Shown: positions 45,135-54,816 of the stretch, one piece after another
Layout of the letters: each line of letters opens with the position of its first letter
Numbering within the stretch: position 1 is the first letter of the stretch
Assembly: GCF_024400215.1 (NCBI RefSeq)
Contig: NZ_CP053748.1
Coordinates: forward strand, 3,100,001-3,164,000
Source: Massilia sp. erpn
GTDB lineage: Bacteria > Pseudomonadota > Gammaproteobacteria > Burkholderiales > Burkholderiaceae_D
Direction of reading: 5' to 3'
Length of the DNA: 64,000 nt
Notes under the pieces: model-generated
Told to the model about the DNA's origin: nothing
The model's database searches: none
What the model saw: the letters and a program-made list of their open reading frames with translations, nothing else
Program-made: the position numbers and the translations under genes

Positions 45135-46247
45135 TTAGGGGACGAGCGGACGCTTGCCGGCCTGCTTGGCCTTGATCTCGCCCACGGTCCTGTCGATGGC
45201 GGTGTAGCGCGCCGTGGTGGCGGGATGGACGGCCATATAGCCGTTCAGCACCGAGGCCGGATACTGGGCTGCGAGGCGCTGCCAGAAGGCTTTGGCGCGG
45301 TCGATGTTGTAGCCGGCGCGCGCCAGCATGTACAGCGCGAGCTGGTCGGCCGCCACGTCCATCTCCTGCGGCATGGGCTTGATGCCACCGCTGCCGATCA
45401 GCAGCGAGAGGTCGGGCCGCACGCTGGCGAGGTTGTCGATCATGCTGGCCAGGGAGGCATTCTGGCGCAGGCTGCCGGCGTGGCCCAGCACATTGTGGGC
45501 GATGTCCTTGGCCAGCACGAAGGCGATGGCTTCGTCGCTTTGCGCGAAGCTGATCATGCCGCGCGTGAGCAGCACGCGCGAGCCGTCGGCGTAGGAGTTG
45601 ATATTGTCGGCGTTGCCCAGGTCGACGCGGTAGGCGCAGGCGCGGGTCACGGGCATGTTAAGCACCTGTTCGCGGCCGTTGCGCGAGATGGTCATGCTGA
45701 GCGAGGCGCGGCTGGAGACCAGCGGGCCAAGCACGCCGGCCGCTTCGGTTTCGGCATCGCGGCCGGTGGGCAGGGTCTTGCCGTTGGCGGCGACCAGGCC
45801 GTCGCCCTTGCGCAGGCCGGCGCTGGCGGCGCCGCTGCCGGCCAGCACACCCGATACTTGGAGGCGGTCGTTATAGCCGAGCACCGCGCGCGCGGCATCG
45901 GCGTATTCGCCCGGGTAGGAGTATTTGTTCTTGGCGGTGAAGCCGAGCAGATTGCGCGCCTGGGTTTTGCACAGGTCGGCGTTGTTGATCAGCAGGGGGG
46001 CCGCCACGCGGTACAGGCGGTCCTGCAGCGAGACCATGGTTTTCAGGGTGTCCTGGGCGGCCAGCATACGCGGCGTGAGCACCGGCGCGGTTTCGGCCGG
46101 CGGCGCGGCAGGGGCGGGCGCCTGGCTTGCCGGAGCCTGGGGCTGGAAGGTGGAGCAGGCCGATAGGAGCAGGGAGGCTGCCGCGAGTGAGATAACCGGC
46201 CTTGCGGCCCGTACGATCCATTCAAGCTTGTTCTTCCCTGCTGCCAT
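45135..46247 (-). CDS. M48-like lipoprotein with PDZ region and degenerate active site
   Basis: A 370-residue lipoprotein. The signal ends LLLSA before Cys31, followed by a Pro/Ala linker. A PDZ-like segment (about 128-200, VLAGSGAASAGLRKGDGLV) interrupts the usual layout, and an M48-type protease region follows. The HExxH zinc site of M48 (LAHEIAH) is here LAKDIAH (residues 246-251 region): the first His is Lys and the catalytic Glu is Asp. The downstream ExxAD ligand motif is DVAAD (297-301). It is therefore probably catalytically dead, perhaps a scaffold or chaperone like BepA-type proteins. ATG 46247 follows GAGGACAGG. Confidence 0.82.
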   Translation of the reverse strand: MAAGKNKLEWIVRAARPVISLAAASLLLSACSTFQPQAPASQAPAPAAPPAETAPVLTPRMLAAQDTLKTMVSLQDRLYRVAAPLLINNADLCKTQARNLLGFTAKNKYSYPGEYADAARAVLGYNDRLQVSGVLAGSGAASAGLRKGDGLVAANGKTLPTGRDAETEAAGVLGPLVSSRASLSMTISRNGREQVLNMPVTRACAYRVDLGNADNINSYADGSRVLLTRGMISFAQSDEAIAFVLAKDIAHNVLGHAGSLRQNASLASMIDNLASVRPDLSLLIGSGGIKPMPQEMDVAADQLALYMLARAGYNIDRAKAFWQRLAAQYPASVLNGYMAVHPATTARYTAIDRTVGEIKAKQAGKRPLVP

Positions 46248-46257
46248 AAACCTGTCC

Positions 46258-46707
46258 TCAGTGTTTGCCGGTGCTGCCGAAACCTCCGGCGCCGCGTTCG
46301 CTGGCGTCGAAGTCGTCCACGATATTAAAGCCGACTTGCAGGACCGGCACAATAATCAATTGTGCCAGGCGTTCCATGGGGTTCAGCGTGAACGTGCTAT
46401 GGCCGCGGTTCCAGGTGGAGACCATGAGCTGGCCCTGATAGTCGGAATCGATCAAGCCTACCAGATTCCCCAGAACGATGCCGTTCTTGTGGCCCATGCC
46501 GCTGCGCGGCAGGATCATGGCGGCGTAGCCGGGATCGCCGATATGGATGGCCAGGCCGGTCGGCACCAGCACGGTCTGGCCGGGTTCGATGACCAGGGGC
46601 GCGTCGATGCAGGCGCGCAGATCGAGGCCGGCGCTGCCAGGCGTTGCGTAGGCCGGCATCTGTTCTTTCATGCGCGGGTCGAGGATTTTGACGTCGATGG
46701 ATTTCAT
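46258..46707 (-). CDS. dut: dUTP diphosphatase
   Basis: A 149-residue trimeric dUTPase. All five motifs are seen in order: [32 protein letters not shown] with the catalytic Asp, [11 protein letters not shown], and the C-terminal P-loop-like [12 protein letters not shown]. It removes dUTP and supplies dUMP. It starts 4 bp after coaBC, a pair conserved in proteobacteria. ATG 46707 (MKSIDVKIL) is the standard start. Confidence 0.98.
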   Translation of the reverse strand: MKSIDVKILDPRMKEQMPAYATPGSAGLDLRACIDAPLVIEPGQTVLVPTGLAIHIGDPGYAAMILPRSGMGHKNGIVLGNLVGLIDSDYQGQLMVSTWNRGHSTFTLNPMERLAQLIIVPVLQVGFNIVDDFDASERGAGGFGSTGKH

Positions 46708-46711
46708 GGGA

Positions 46712-47935
46712 TTACTGGAACAGCGAGTTCTTTTCAATGCGTTTGGAGATTTCCGATACCAGCTGGCGCGCCAAGGTCAGTTTGTCGGCGCGCGGCAGGA
46801 TGGTATGGCCGTTTTCATCGAACAGGATGATGGTGTTGTCGTCCTGGCCGAAAGTCTGGTGGCCGATATTGCCCACCAGTAGAGGGATACCTTTGCGTTC
46901 GCGCTTGGCGGCGCCATATTCCAGCAGGTTTTCCGATTCGGCGGCAAAGCCGACGCAGTAGGGATAACCGGCCAGGCTGGTGCGCGCTGCCACGGCGGCG
47001 AGGATGTCGGGGTTCTGCTCGAACTGCAGCTGCGGCACGCTGCCGTCGGCGCTTTTCTTGACCTTCTGCGTGCTGGGATTGGCCACGCGCCAGTCGGCCA
47101 CGGCGGCCACCGAGACAAAGACGTGCTGGCCGCTCAGCGCAGCCATCACGGCGTCGTGCATCTGCTGCGCGCTCTGCACGTTCACGCGCTGCACGCCGAA
47201 AGGCGTTTCCAGCGCCGTGGGGCCGGATACCAGCAGCACTTCGGCGCCCGCTTCGCGTGCGGCGCGGGCCACGGCATAACCCATTTTGCCGGACGAGAGA
47301 TTGGTGATGCCGCGCACCGGATCGATCGGCTCGAAGGTCGGGCCGGCCGTGATCAGGATGCGCTTGCCCGCCAGAGCCTTGGGCTGGAAGGCGGCGATGA
47401 TTTCCGCCAGCAGCTGTTCCGGTTCCAGCATGCGGCCCATGCCGGTCTCGCCGCAAGCCTGGTCGCCGGCGGCCGGGCCGAGAATGGCGATGCCGTCGGC
47501 CTGCAGCTGGGCAGCGTTGCGCCGGGTGGCGGGATTGGTCCACATTTCCACATTCATCGCCGGCGCCACCAGCAGCGGCACATGGCGCGGACGCGCCAGG
47601 CACATGGTGGAGAGCAGGTCGTCGCAGACGCCGTGCGCCAGCTTGACCATGAAGTCGGCCGAGCAGGGCGCGATGACCACCGCGTCGGCGTCGCGCGTGA
47701 CGTCGATATGGGCCATATTGTTGTTCACGCGCGGATCCCACTGGCTGCTGAACACCGGCTTGCCCGACAGGGCCTGCATGGTGACGGCGGTGATGAAGTG
47801 GGTGGCCGCATCGGTCATCACCACCTGCACCGAAGCGCCTTCCTTGCTCAGCGCGCGGCACAGCTCAGCGGCCTTGTAGCAGGCCACGCCGCCCGAGAGG
47901 CCGAGAACGATTTTTTTGCCAGCGAGTTCCATCAT
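46712..47935 (-). CDS. coaBC: Phosphopantothenoylcysteine decarboxylase / phosphopantothenate-cysteine ligase
   Basis: A 407-residue bifunctional CoaBC (Dfp) catalysing two steps of coenzyme A synthesis. The FMN-binding decarboxylase half starts [20 protein letters not shown], with the active-site His in [12 protein letters not shown] and the PAMNVEMW and CGETGMGRM loops. The CoaB half starts [20 protein letters not shown] and includes [15 protein letters not shown], the nucleotide site. GAGGGAG precedes the tandem ATGs at 47935 and 47932. Confidence 0.97.
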   Translation of the reverse strand: MMELAGKKIVLGLSGGVACYKAAELCRALSKEGASVQVVMTDAATHFITAVTMQALSGKPVFSSQWDPRVNNNMAHIDVTRDADAVVIAPCSADFMVKLAHGVCDDLLSTMCLARPRHVPLLVAPAMNVEMWTNPATRRNAAQLQADGIAILGPAAGDQACGETGMGRMLEPEQLLAEIIAAFQPKALAGKRILITAGPTFEPIDPVRGITNLSSGKMGYAVARAAREAGAEVLLVSGPTALETPFGVQRVNVQSAQQMHDAVMAALSGQHVFVSVAAVADWRVANPSTQKVKKSADGSVPQLQFEQNPDILAAVAARTSLAGYPYCVGFAAESENLLEYGAAKRERKGIPLLVGNIGHQTFGQDDNTIILFDENGHTILPRADKLTLARQLVSEISKRIEKNSLFQ

Positions 47936-47949
47936 GCTTCTCCCTCGGA

Positions 47950-48453
47950 TTACTTATTCACCCGGCGCAGCTCGTCGAGTATGAACAGGCCGACGCCGAC
48001 GCAGATGGCCGAATCGGCGATATTGAAGGCCGGGAAGTGGCCCAGGCCGCGCCAGTGGAAGTCGAGGAAATCGATCACATGGCCATACACCATGCGGTCG
48101 ATCACATTGCCCACCGCGCCGCCCAGGATCAGGGCCAGGGCCCAGCAGAACAGGCGCTGGCCGGCGTGCTTGCGCAGCAGATAAACGATGAACAGGGCGG
48201 CGGCGATGCCGATGGCGGTGAAGAAGTAGCGCTGCCAGCCGCTCTCGTTGGAGAGGAAGCTGAACGCGGCGCCGCGGTTGTAGGCCAGCACCAGGTTGAA
48301 GAATTTGGTGACGACCAGTTCATCGCCGAGGCGGAACATCTTGGTGATGGTGATCTTGCTGAGCTGGTCGAACAGGATGACGATGGCAGCGATGCCCAGC
48401 CAGGGATTCATGCTGGCGGGAGAAGTCGAGAAGGTTTTCTTGTTGGTTGCCAT
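47950..48453 (-). CDS. lspA: Lipoprotein signal peptidase
   Basis: A 167-residue inner-membrane aspartyl protease that cleaves lipoprotein signals. Four membrane helices are seen. The catalytic Asp pair is in [20 protein letters not shown] and [22 protein letters not shown] in the periplasmic loop is typical. It lies 72 bp after ileS and 14 bp before coaBC. Its products include the several lipoproteins encoded in this window. Confidence 0.98.
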   Translation of the reverse strand: MATNKKTFSTSPASMNPWLGIAAIVILFDQLSKITITKMFRLGDELVVTKFFNLVLAYNRGAAFSFLSNESGWQRYFFTAIGIAAALFIVYLLRKHAGQRLFCWALALILGGAVGNVIDRMVYGHVIDFLDFHWRGLGHFPAFNIADSAICVGVGLFILDELRRVNK

Positions 48454-48525
48454 GGATATTTGCCAGGATTGCGTGGCCGTCAGCGCCGCAGCGCTGACGG
48501 AACGGTCGTGATGCAGGGTGGTGCT

Positions 48526-51390
48526 TTATGCGTACTTGCGCTGTTCGCCGGCGCCGAACAGATTGCTGTGGCAGCGGCCGCACAGGGTCGGATGGTCCGC
48601 ATGGCTGCCCACGTCGGCGCGGTAGTGCCAGCAGCGCTCGCACTTCTCGGCGCTGGAGGCGGCCACGTTCACCGCTTCATCCGCTTCGGCTGCCACTTCG
48701 ACGGCTTTCGCCAGCGAAGTGATGAAGACGAATTTCAGCTCGTCGTCCAGGCTGGCCAGCACTTTGTACTTGTCGCCGGCAGCCTTGATCTCCAGTTCCG
48801 CCTGCAGCGAGGAGCCGATGGCGCCGGAAGCGCGCAGGTCTTCCAGCTGCTTGGTCACATCGTTGCGCACGGCGCGGATGGCGGCGTACTTCTCCAGCAG
48901 GGCGGCGCCATCGGCCAGTTCCGGCAGCTGCCACCAGGTCTGGGTGTAGATGGTTTCGTCGCTGGCCTGGAAGGCTTGCTCGCCGGCGAAGATGGCCCAG
49001 GCTTCCTCGGCCGTGAAGCTGAGAACAGGGGCCATCAGGCGCAGCAGGCTTTGCGTGATATGCCACAGCGCGGTCTGGGCCGAGCGGCGCGCTTTGGAAT
49101 CGACGGCCGTGGTGTACAGGCGGTCCTTCAGGATGTCCAGGTAGAAGCCGCCCAGGTCTTCCGAGCAGAAGTTCTGCAGCTTCGACACCACCGGATGGAA
49201 CTCGTAGTTCTCGTAATGCTTCTCCAGCGTGGCTTGCAGGGCGGCCATATTGGCGATCGCATAGCGGTCGATTTCGGCCAGTTCGGCCAGCGGCACGGCG
49301 TTCTTGGCCGGGTCGAAGTCCGAGGTGTTCGCCAGCAGGAAGCGCAGGGTGTTGCGGATGCGGCGGTAGGACTCGGTGACGCGCTTCAGGATCTCGTCCG
49401 AGATCGACAGCTCGCCGGTGTAGTCGGTGGCAGCGATCCACAGGCGCAGGATGTCGGCGCCCAGGGTGTCGGAGATCTTCTGCGGCGCCAGGGTGTTGCC
49501 CAGCGATTTGGACATCTTCTTGCCTTCGCCGTCCACGGTGAAGCCGTGCGTCAGCAGCGCCTTGTAGGGCGGCTGGCCGTTCAGCATGGAAGAGGTCAGC
49601 AGCGAGGAGTGGAACCAGCCGCGGTGCTGGTCCGAACCTTCCAGATACAGGTCGGCCGGGAAGGCGCTCTGCTCGGCGTGCGAGCCGCGCAGCACGGTCT
49701 GGTGGGTGGTGCCCGAGTCGAACCACACGTCCAGCGTGTCCTTGTTCTTGACGTACATGGCCGCTTCCTCGCCCAGCAGGGTGGCCGGGTCGAGCGTGAG
49801 CCAGGCTTCGATGCCGTTCTTCTCGATCAGCTGCGCCACCTGCTCCAGCAGCTCTGGGGTGCGAGGGTGCAGGTCGCCGGTTTCCTTGTGCAGGAAGAAG
49901 GCCATCGGCACGCCCCACTGGCGCTGGCGCGACAGGGTCCAGTCCGGACGGTTGGCGATCATGCCGTGCAGGCGCGCCTGGCCCCAGTCGGGGAAGAAGC
50001 GGGTCTGCTCGATGCCTTTGAGCGCGGTCTGGCGCAGGGTTGGACCGCCGTCTTTCGGATGGGCGTCCATGCCGGCGAACCACTGCGAGGTGGCGCGGTA
50101 GACGATCGGGGTCTTATGGCGCCAGCAGTGCATATAGCTGTGATCGAACATCTTCAGTTCGAACAGGGCGCCCGCTTCGCGCAGCGCGCCGCAGATCGGC
50201 TTGGAGGCTTCCCAGATGGTCATGCCGCCGAACAGCGGCAGGCTGTCGACGTATTTGCCGTCGCCCATCACCGGTTTCAGGATCTCGTCATCCTTCATGC
50301 CGTGCGATTTGCAGGACACAAAGTCGTCCAGGCCGTAGGCCGGGGCCGAGTGCACCACGCCGGTGCCGCTGTCGGTGGTCACGTAGTCGGCCAGGTAGAC
50401 CGGCGAATAGCGGTCGTAGAAGGCGTCGCGCGCATGCAGCGGGTGCTTGAAGCGGATGCCGGCCAGCGCCGCGCCGTCGCAGGTGCCGAGGGTGGTGCCT
50501 TCGAGCTTGTAGCGCGCCAGGCAGGATTCCACCAGGTCCTGGCCCAGGATCAGCAGCAGGGGCTTGCCATCGCGTTCGGTCTGCACCAGGGCGTATTTCA
50601 GCTCGGGGTGCACGTTCAGCGCCTGGTTGGACGGGATGGTCCATGGCGTGGTGGTCCAGATGACGATGAAGCCGTCGGCGGCCGGCAGGGCCGGCAGGTC
50701 GAAAGCCTTGGCCAGCTTGTCATGCTCGGCGAAGGCGAAGCCGACGTCGATGGCCGGGTCTTTCTTGTCCTGGTATTCCACTTCCGCCTCGGCCAGGGCC
50801 GAGCCGCAGTCGAAGCACCAGTTGACCGGCTTCAGGCCGCGGTAGACATAGCCTTTTTCCAGCAGCTTGCCGAGCGAGCGCAGTTCGTCCGCTTCATTGC
50901 TGTAAGCCATGGTCAGGTAAGGGTTGTCCCATTCGCCCAGCACGCCCAGGCGTACGAAGCCCTGCTTCTGGCGCTCCACCTGTTCGGAAGCATAGGCGCG
51001 CGCCTTGCTCAGCACTTCGGCGGTCGGCAGGTTCTTGCCGTACAGTTTTTCGATCTGGATCTCGATCGGCATGCCGTGGCAATCCCAGCCCGGCACGTAA
51101 GGCGCGTCGAAGCCGGCCAGGGTGCGCGACTTGACCACGATGTCCTTCAGGATCTTGTTGACGGCGTGGCCCAGGTGGATGTCGCCGTTGGCGTAAGGAG
51201 GACCGTCATGCAGGATGAATTTCGGACGGCCGGCGGCAGCCTTGCGGATGCGCTGGTAGATTTTCTTGTCCTGCCACTGCTTGACCCAGTTCGGTTCGCG
51301 CTTGGACAGGTCGCCGCGCATCGGGAATGGGGTTTCGGTCATATTGACCGGGTATTTGCTCTCGGTCTTCTTTGCTTTGTTGTCGGACAT
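48526..51390 (-). CDS. ileS: Isoleucyl-tRNA synthetase
   Basis: A 954-residue class I aminoacyl-tRNA synthetase. The HIGH motif is GDIHLGH (in [19 protein letters not shown]) and the KMSKS motif is KKMSKSLGN. The editing CP1 domain has [15 protein letters not shown] and [17 protein letters not shown]-terminal zinc finger with [12 protein letters not shown] and [10 protein letters not shown] closes the protein. The bacterial (mupirocin-sensitive) architecture is complete. It sits in the conserved ribF-ileS-lspA order; no T-box lies in the 62-bp gap before it. Confidence 0.99.
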   Translation of the reverse strand: MSDNKAKKTESKYPVNMTETPFPMRGDLSKREPNWVKQWQDKKIYQRIRKAAAGRPKFILHDGPPYANGDIHLGHAVNKILKDIVVKSRTLAGFDAPYVPGWDCHGMPIEIQIEKLYGKNLPTAEVLSKARAYASEQVERQKQGFVRLGVLGEWDNPYLTMAYSNEADELRSLGKLLEKGYVYRGLKPVNWCFDCGSALAEAEVEYQDKKDPAIDVGFAFAEHDKLAKAFDLPALPAADGFIVIWTTTPWTIPSNQALNVHPELKYALVQTERDGKPLLLILGQDLVESCLARYKLEGTTLGTCDGAALAGIRFKHPLHARDAFYDRYSPVYLADYVTTDSGTGVVHSAPAYGLDDFVSCKSHGMKDDEILKPVMGDGKYVDSLPLFGGMTIWEASKPICGALREAGALFELKMFDHSYMHCWRHKTPIVYRATSQWFAGMDAHPKDGGPTLRQTALKGIEQTRFFPDWGQARLHGMIANRPDWTLSRQRQWGVPMAFFLHKETGDLHPRTPELLEQVAQLIEKNGIEAWLTLDPATLLGEEAAMYVKNKDTLDVWFDSGTTHQTVLRGSHAEQSAFPADLYLEGSDQHRGWFHSSLLTSSMLNGQPPYKALLTHGFTVDGEGKKMSKSLGNTLAPQKISDTLGADILRLWIAATDYTGELSISDEILKRVTESYRRIRNTLRFLLANTSDFDPAKNAVPLAELAEIDRYAIANMAALQATLEKHYENYEFHPVVSKLQNFCSEDLGGFYLDILKDRLYTTAVDSKARRSAQTALWHITQSLLRLMAPVLSFTAEEAWAIFAGEQAFQASDETIYTQTWWQLPELADGAALLEKYAAIRAVRNDVTKQLEDLRASGAIGSSLQAELEIKAAGDKYKVLASLDDELKFVFITSLAKAVEVAAEADEAVNVAASSAEKCERCWHYRADVGSHADHPTLCGRCHSNLFGAGEQRKYA

Positions 51391-51452
51391 ATCGGATCTT
51401 TATGGTGTTCGTATAAGGGATGCGCTGGGCGCTGGATGGAAGCGGGCCAGGG

Positions 51453-52424
51453 TCAAATTCGATCGGTCGCGTTGACGGCGCCGCTGCGCTCCATGAAGAA
51501 GGCGCGCGCCTGGTCGGAATCGCGCTGGATGGCGGCCGTCAGGGTGGGCAGATCGATGAATTTTTCTTCGTCGCGGATTTTGTGCAGGAATTCCACGCGT
51601 ACCGCCTCGCCATAGCACTGGCGGGCGAAGTCGAAGATATGCACTTCCAGCAGCACGCGGCCGCTGTCTTCCACGGTGGGACGCACGCCGAGGCTGGCCA
51701 CGGCGGGCAGGGGCGTCTCGGCCAGACCGTGCACCTGCACGATGAAGATGCCGGACAGCGCAGGGCGGTGCGGCACGCGCAGGTTCAGCGTGGGGAAGCC
51801 GAGCGTGCGGCCCAGCTTCTGGCCATGGATCACATGGCCGGAAATCGAATAGGGGTGGCCCAGCAGCTGTTCGGCGTGGGCGAAATCGCCTTCGGCCAGC
51901 GCGGCGCGCACGGCGGAAGACGAGATGCGGCTGGCGCCGTTCATCACCGTGGGCAGGGCTTCGACGTGGAAGCCGTACTCGCGGCCCGCTTCCATCAGCA
52001 TCTGCACATTGCCGGCGCGCCGGGCGCCGTAGCAGAAGTCGTCGCCCACCATCAGCCATTTGACGTGCAGACCTTCGACCAGCACGTCGCGCGTGAATTG
52101 TTCCGGCGTCAGGGCGGCGAAATGTTCGGAGAAATGCTCGACAATGACGCGGTCGATGCCGTGGTCGTCCAGTGATTTGAGCTTGTCGCGCAGATTGGCG
52201 ATGCGCGGCGGCGCTTTCGACATATCGCCGGCCCGGCGCGCAAAGAATTCGCGCGGATGCGGCTCGAAGGTCATCACGGCCGCTTCCAGGCCAAGACGGC
52301 CGGCGGCTGAGCGCACCTGGGCCAGCAAGGCCTGATGGCCCAGATGGACGCCATCGAAATTGCCTATGGTCAGGGCACAGGGCGCGCGCGCCGCAGCATT
52401 GGGAAGTCCGCGAAATACCTTCAT
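51453..52424 (-). CDS. ribF: Bifunctional riboflavin kinase / FAD synthetase
   Basis: A 323-residue RibF, which makes FMN and then FAD. The N-terminal nucleotidyltransferase domain has LTIGNFDGVHLGHQALLAQV and GDDFCYGARRAGN. SSSAVRAALAEGDFAHAEQL lies between the domains. The C-terminal riboflavin kinase domain has GRTLGFPTLNLRVPHRPALS, with the PTxN motif, then GVFP-like GIFIVQV and LEVHIFDF. The first gene of the ribF-ileS-lspA-coaBC-dut run. Confidence 0.97.
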   Translation of the reverse strand: MKVFRGLPNAAARAPCALTIGNFDGVHLGHQALLAQVRSAAGRLGLEAAVMTFEPHPREFFARRAGDMSKAPPRIANLRDKLKSLDDHGIDRVIVEHFSEHFAALTPEQFTRDVLVEGLHVKWLMVGDDFCYGARRAGNVQMLMEAGREYGFHVEALPTVMNGASRISSSAVRAALAEGDFAHAEQLLGHPYSISGHVIHGQKLGRTLGFPTLNLRVPHRPALSGIFIVQVHGLAETPLPAVASLGVRPTVEDSGRVLLEVHIFDFARQCYGEAVRVEFLHKIRDEEKFIDLPTLTAAIQRDSDQARAFFMERSGAVNATDRI

Positions 52425-52523
52425 GGGGATTCTGTACTTAAAAAACGGGTCCGGAATGGTGGATTATACAGATTCAACTAAGAACCTCGCAGTGCAACAT
52501 TTCCCGACCGGAGCGGCCACGTA

Positions 52524-52560
52524 AAGAAAAAAGCGCTGCCTGCGGGGCAGACAGCGCTTT
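52524..52560 (-). terminator. Intrinsic terminator after the TPR gene (ton/exb operon)
   Basis: On the minus strand AAAGCGCTG..CTGC pairs with GCAG..CAGCGCTTT, followed by TTTTCTTTAC. It lies about 35 bp past the stop at 52596. Confidence 0.85.
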
Positions 52561-52595
52561 GCGGGACGCGCCCGGCCCGTTACCGGGACCGATCA

Positions 52596-53840
52596 TTACA
52601 TCGGATGATTGATGTACATGGTCCAGTAGCGTGCCAGCTCGGCTTCGCCGTGCTCGCCTTTCACACTTTTCAGGGTGTTCAGGGCGGCTGGCTTCTTGCC
52701 GGCGTTGAACTGGGCCAGACCGAAGTGCAGCTTCATTTCTTCAGGACGCTTGGCGCTGCCGAACTTGATGGCTTGCTCGATCAGTTTCAGACCCTGATCG
52801 CCTTTGCCTTCGGATACCAGGGCGAAGCCCATATTGGCCAGGCCATCGGCATCCTTGTTCTTGATCAGCTCCGCTTCCTGGGCAGCCTGCGCCTTGGCAT
52901 TGTCGGCCTGGGTTTTCACGGCCAGGTCTTTCAGACGCTGGTGACGGCCGGCGTCGGCGCCGGTGCCCAGCGCGCCTTTTTTGTAGCCTTGCTCGACGAC
53001 TTTCAGCGCTTCGGCCGGATTGCCCGATTGCAGGGACAGCTGCGACATTTCCATGTACTCGCCCGGCTTGGCCAGCAGGCCCAGCGCCAGTTTCAGGCGC
53101 AGCACGTCGAGGTTCAGGGTGCTGGTCGAGAAGCCCGGCTTGCCGACCACGCGGTTCAGCAGGTCAGCCCAGTAGCTGGTTTTCGGATAGCTGGCCGCCA
53201 GTTTTTCCAGGGTGCTCACATAACCAGCCTTGTCGTTCTGCTTGAGCTGGATATTGGCCAGCATCTGCAGGCTTTCTTCGCTGGCTCTGCCGCCCTGGGC
53301 TTGCAGTTCCTTGGCCGCTTCGGCGTATTTGCCGCTCTGGTAGTAGGACTGGATCAGCAGCTGGCGCATCTGGCCGTCGTTGCTGTCCTTCAGCGAACGC
53401 TGAATCCAGGTGATGGCTTTCGGATAGTCCTTGGCGCGGTAATAGATGCTGGCCAGGGCCTGGGTGAATTTCGGCGTTTCGGCGGCGGACAGGCGGCCGG
53501 AATTGAGCACCGTTTCGAGCGCTTTGACGGCGGTATCGTTGTCGCCGGCAGCCATGGCGGCCGACACGCGGGTACGCTCGATCATGTATTTTTCGTTGTC
53601 GGATTTGCCGCCGACCGCATCGGCTTCCTTCAGCTTGGCCAGGGCTTCCTTGTTCTTGCCGGCCTGTGCCAGTTTCTGTGCTTCTTGCAGAGGCTTGCCG
53701 ACTTCGGCGCGGATGGCGTCGGCGGCATGGGCTACCGAGCTCAGGCCGACCAGGGGGGCAGCTGCGTTAAAACCAATAGCGGCCATCACCAGGCCGAGAT
53801 GAGCGAGACGAAACTTAGGCATGGGAAAAAGTTCTTTCAT
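52596..53840 (-). CDS. Exported TPR-repeat protein of the TonB/ExbBD operon
   Basis: A 414-residue protein with a signal peptide (MPKFRLAHLGLVMAAIGFNA onwards, ending SVAHA) and helical tetratricopeptide-like repeats to the end: LQEAQKLAQAGKNKEALAKL, SIYYRAKDYPKAITWIQRSL, LIQSYYQSGKYAEAAKEL and ELIKNKDADGLANMGFAL. It is probably periplasmic. As last gene of tonB-exbB-exbD-exbD it is a likely partner of that energy-coupling system, as TPR proteins are in related loci. The start is uncertain: ATG 53840 (MKELFPMPKF) or ATG 53822, which gives a cleaner signal peptide. Confidence 0.85.
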   Translation of the reverse strand: MKELFPMPKFRLAHLGLVMAAIGFNAAAPLVGLSSVAHAADAIRAEVGKPLQEAQKLAQAGKNKEALAKLKEADAVGGKSDNEKYMIERTRVSAAMAAGDNDTAVKALETVLNSGRLSAAETPKFTQALASIYYRAKDYPKAITWIQRSLKDSNDGQMRQLLIQSYYQSGKYAEAAKELQAQGGRASEESLQMLANIQLKQNDKAGYVSTLEKLAASYPKTSYWADLLNRVVGKPGFSTSTLNLDVLRLKLALGLLAKPGEYMEMSQLSLQSGNPAEALKVVEQGYKKGALGTGADAGRHQRLKDLAVKTQADNAKAQAAQEAELIKNKDADGLANMGFALVSEGKGDQGLKLIEQAIKFGSAKRPEEMKLHFGLAQFNAGKKPAALNTLKSVKGEHGEAELARYWTMYINHPM

Positions 53841-53893
53841 CAAAAAGCGAAATAGGCAGGGGAGGCCTGCCTATCCGGGAATCAAACGTAGCT

Positions 53894-54325
53894 TTATTGG
53901 AACTGTTCGTTACCGACCAGGCCAATCTTGGTTACGCCCAGACGCTGGGCCGAAGCCATCACGCCTGCTACCACTTTATACGACACCAGCTTGTTGGGGC
54001 GCAGATGCACCTCAGGCTGGTCAGCTTGCGCTGCCACGGTCATCAACTTCGCTTCCAGGGCCGAGCGGTCAGGAATAACCGCGTTGTCCCACAGAATGGT
54101 GCCGTCAAAGTCCACGTCGATCGTCACAACCACGGGTTCCTTGGTAGGCGGCGGCGGGGTGCCGACCGGCATGTTCAAGTTCACCGAGTGATTCGCTTTC
54201 GGAATCGTGATAATCAGCATGATGATCAGCACCAGCATGACGTCGATCAGCGGCGTCATGTTCACTTCCATCATTGGTTCCGGATCCGCGCCAGCAGCGC
54301 TACCCGAACCGACATTCATACTCAT
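53894..54325 (-). CDS. exbD: ExbD/TolR-family protein (second copy)
   Basis: A 143-residue single-span inner-membrane protein. The helix with the proton-carrying Asp reads VNMTPLIDVMLVLIIMLI at about residues 21-38 (Asp28), followed by a periplasmic domain of about 95 residues. A Pro/Thr stretch (VGTPPPPTKEP) follows the membrane segment. It differs clearly from the other ExbD encoded 59 bp upstream, so the two are not a recent duplication. It forms the proton channel with ExbB. Confidence 0.93.
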   Translation of the reverse strand: MSMNVGSGSAAGADPEPMMEVNMTPLIDVMLVLIIMLIITIPKANHSVNLNMPVGTPPPPTKEPVVVTIDVDFDGTILWDNAVIPDRSALEAKLMTVAAQADQPEVHLRPNKLVSYKVVAGVMASAQRLGVTKIGLVGNEQFQ

Positions 54326-54384
54326 GGGTGTGTTCCTTTTAAGATAGACGTCCCGCCAGCAGGGCGGACGGGACGTCCAGGGCT

Positions 54385-54810
54385 TTACATCTTGTCAGGC
54401 GGTTCGGTGATGAAACCGACCTTCTGGATGCCAGCACGCTGGGCAGTGTAGATGACCTTGCCGATGAATTCATAGCGCGCGTCTTGGTCGCCGCGCACAT
54501 GGACTTCCGGCTGGGGCAGCTTGACCGCCTCTACCTTCAGAAAATCGAACAACTCATTGGTGTCCGCCATTTTCTTCTGGTTCCAGTACATGTCACCATC
54601 TTTATTGATAACGATGTTGACGTTTTCTGGCTTAGGTTGCATCGCCTGGTTGACCTCTTCCGGCAGAGTGATTTTCTGCAGTTTGAGCACGACCGGGCTG
54701 GTGATCAGGAAGATGATCAGAAGAACCAACATGATGTCCACGAGGGGCGTCGTGTTGATCTCTGACATTACGGTATCTTCTCCGCTATCGGAGCCAACGG
54801 ACATCGACAT
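54385..54810 (-). CDS. exbD: ExbD/TolR-family protein (first copy)
   Basis: A 141-residue ExbD. The membrane helix is INTTPLVDIMLVLLIIFLIT with the conserved Asp25, and the periplasmic domain includes ENVNIVINKDGDMYWNQKKM and PEVHVRGDQDARYEFIGKVI. It lies 6 bp after exbB. Two ExbD genes after one ExbB is common where TonB serves many receptors or where one ExbD has a special role. Confidence 0.94.
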   Translation of the reverse strand: MSMSVGSDSGEDTVMSEINTTPLVDIMLVLLIIFLITSPVVLKLQKITLPEEVNQAMQPKPENVNIVINKDGDMYWNQKKMADTNELFDFLKVEAVKLPQPEVHVRGDQDARYEFIGKVIYTAQRAGIQKVGFITEPPDKM

Positions 54811-54816
54811 GGTTAA

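Noticed and set aside
51391..51452. T-box or other riboswitch before ileS
   Set aside because: The gap is only 62 bp and no conserved T-box sequence or terminator is present.
48037..51615. A 1192-codon open frame on the plus strand
   Set aside because: It lies antisense to ileS and lspA and has the Gln/Arg/His/Val-rich composition of a reversed GC-rich gene. ileS has every expected motif.
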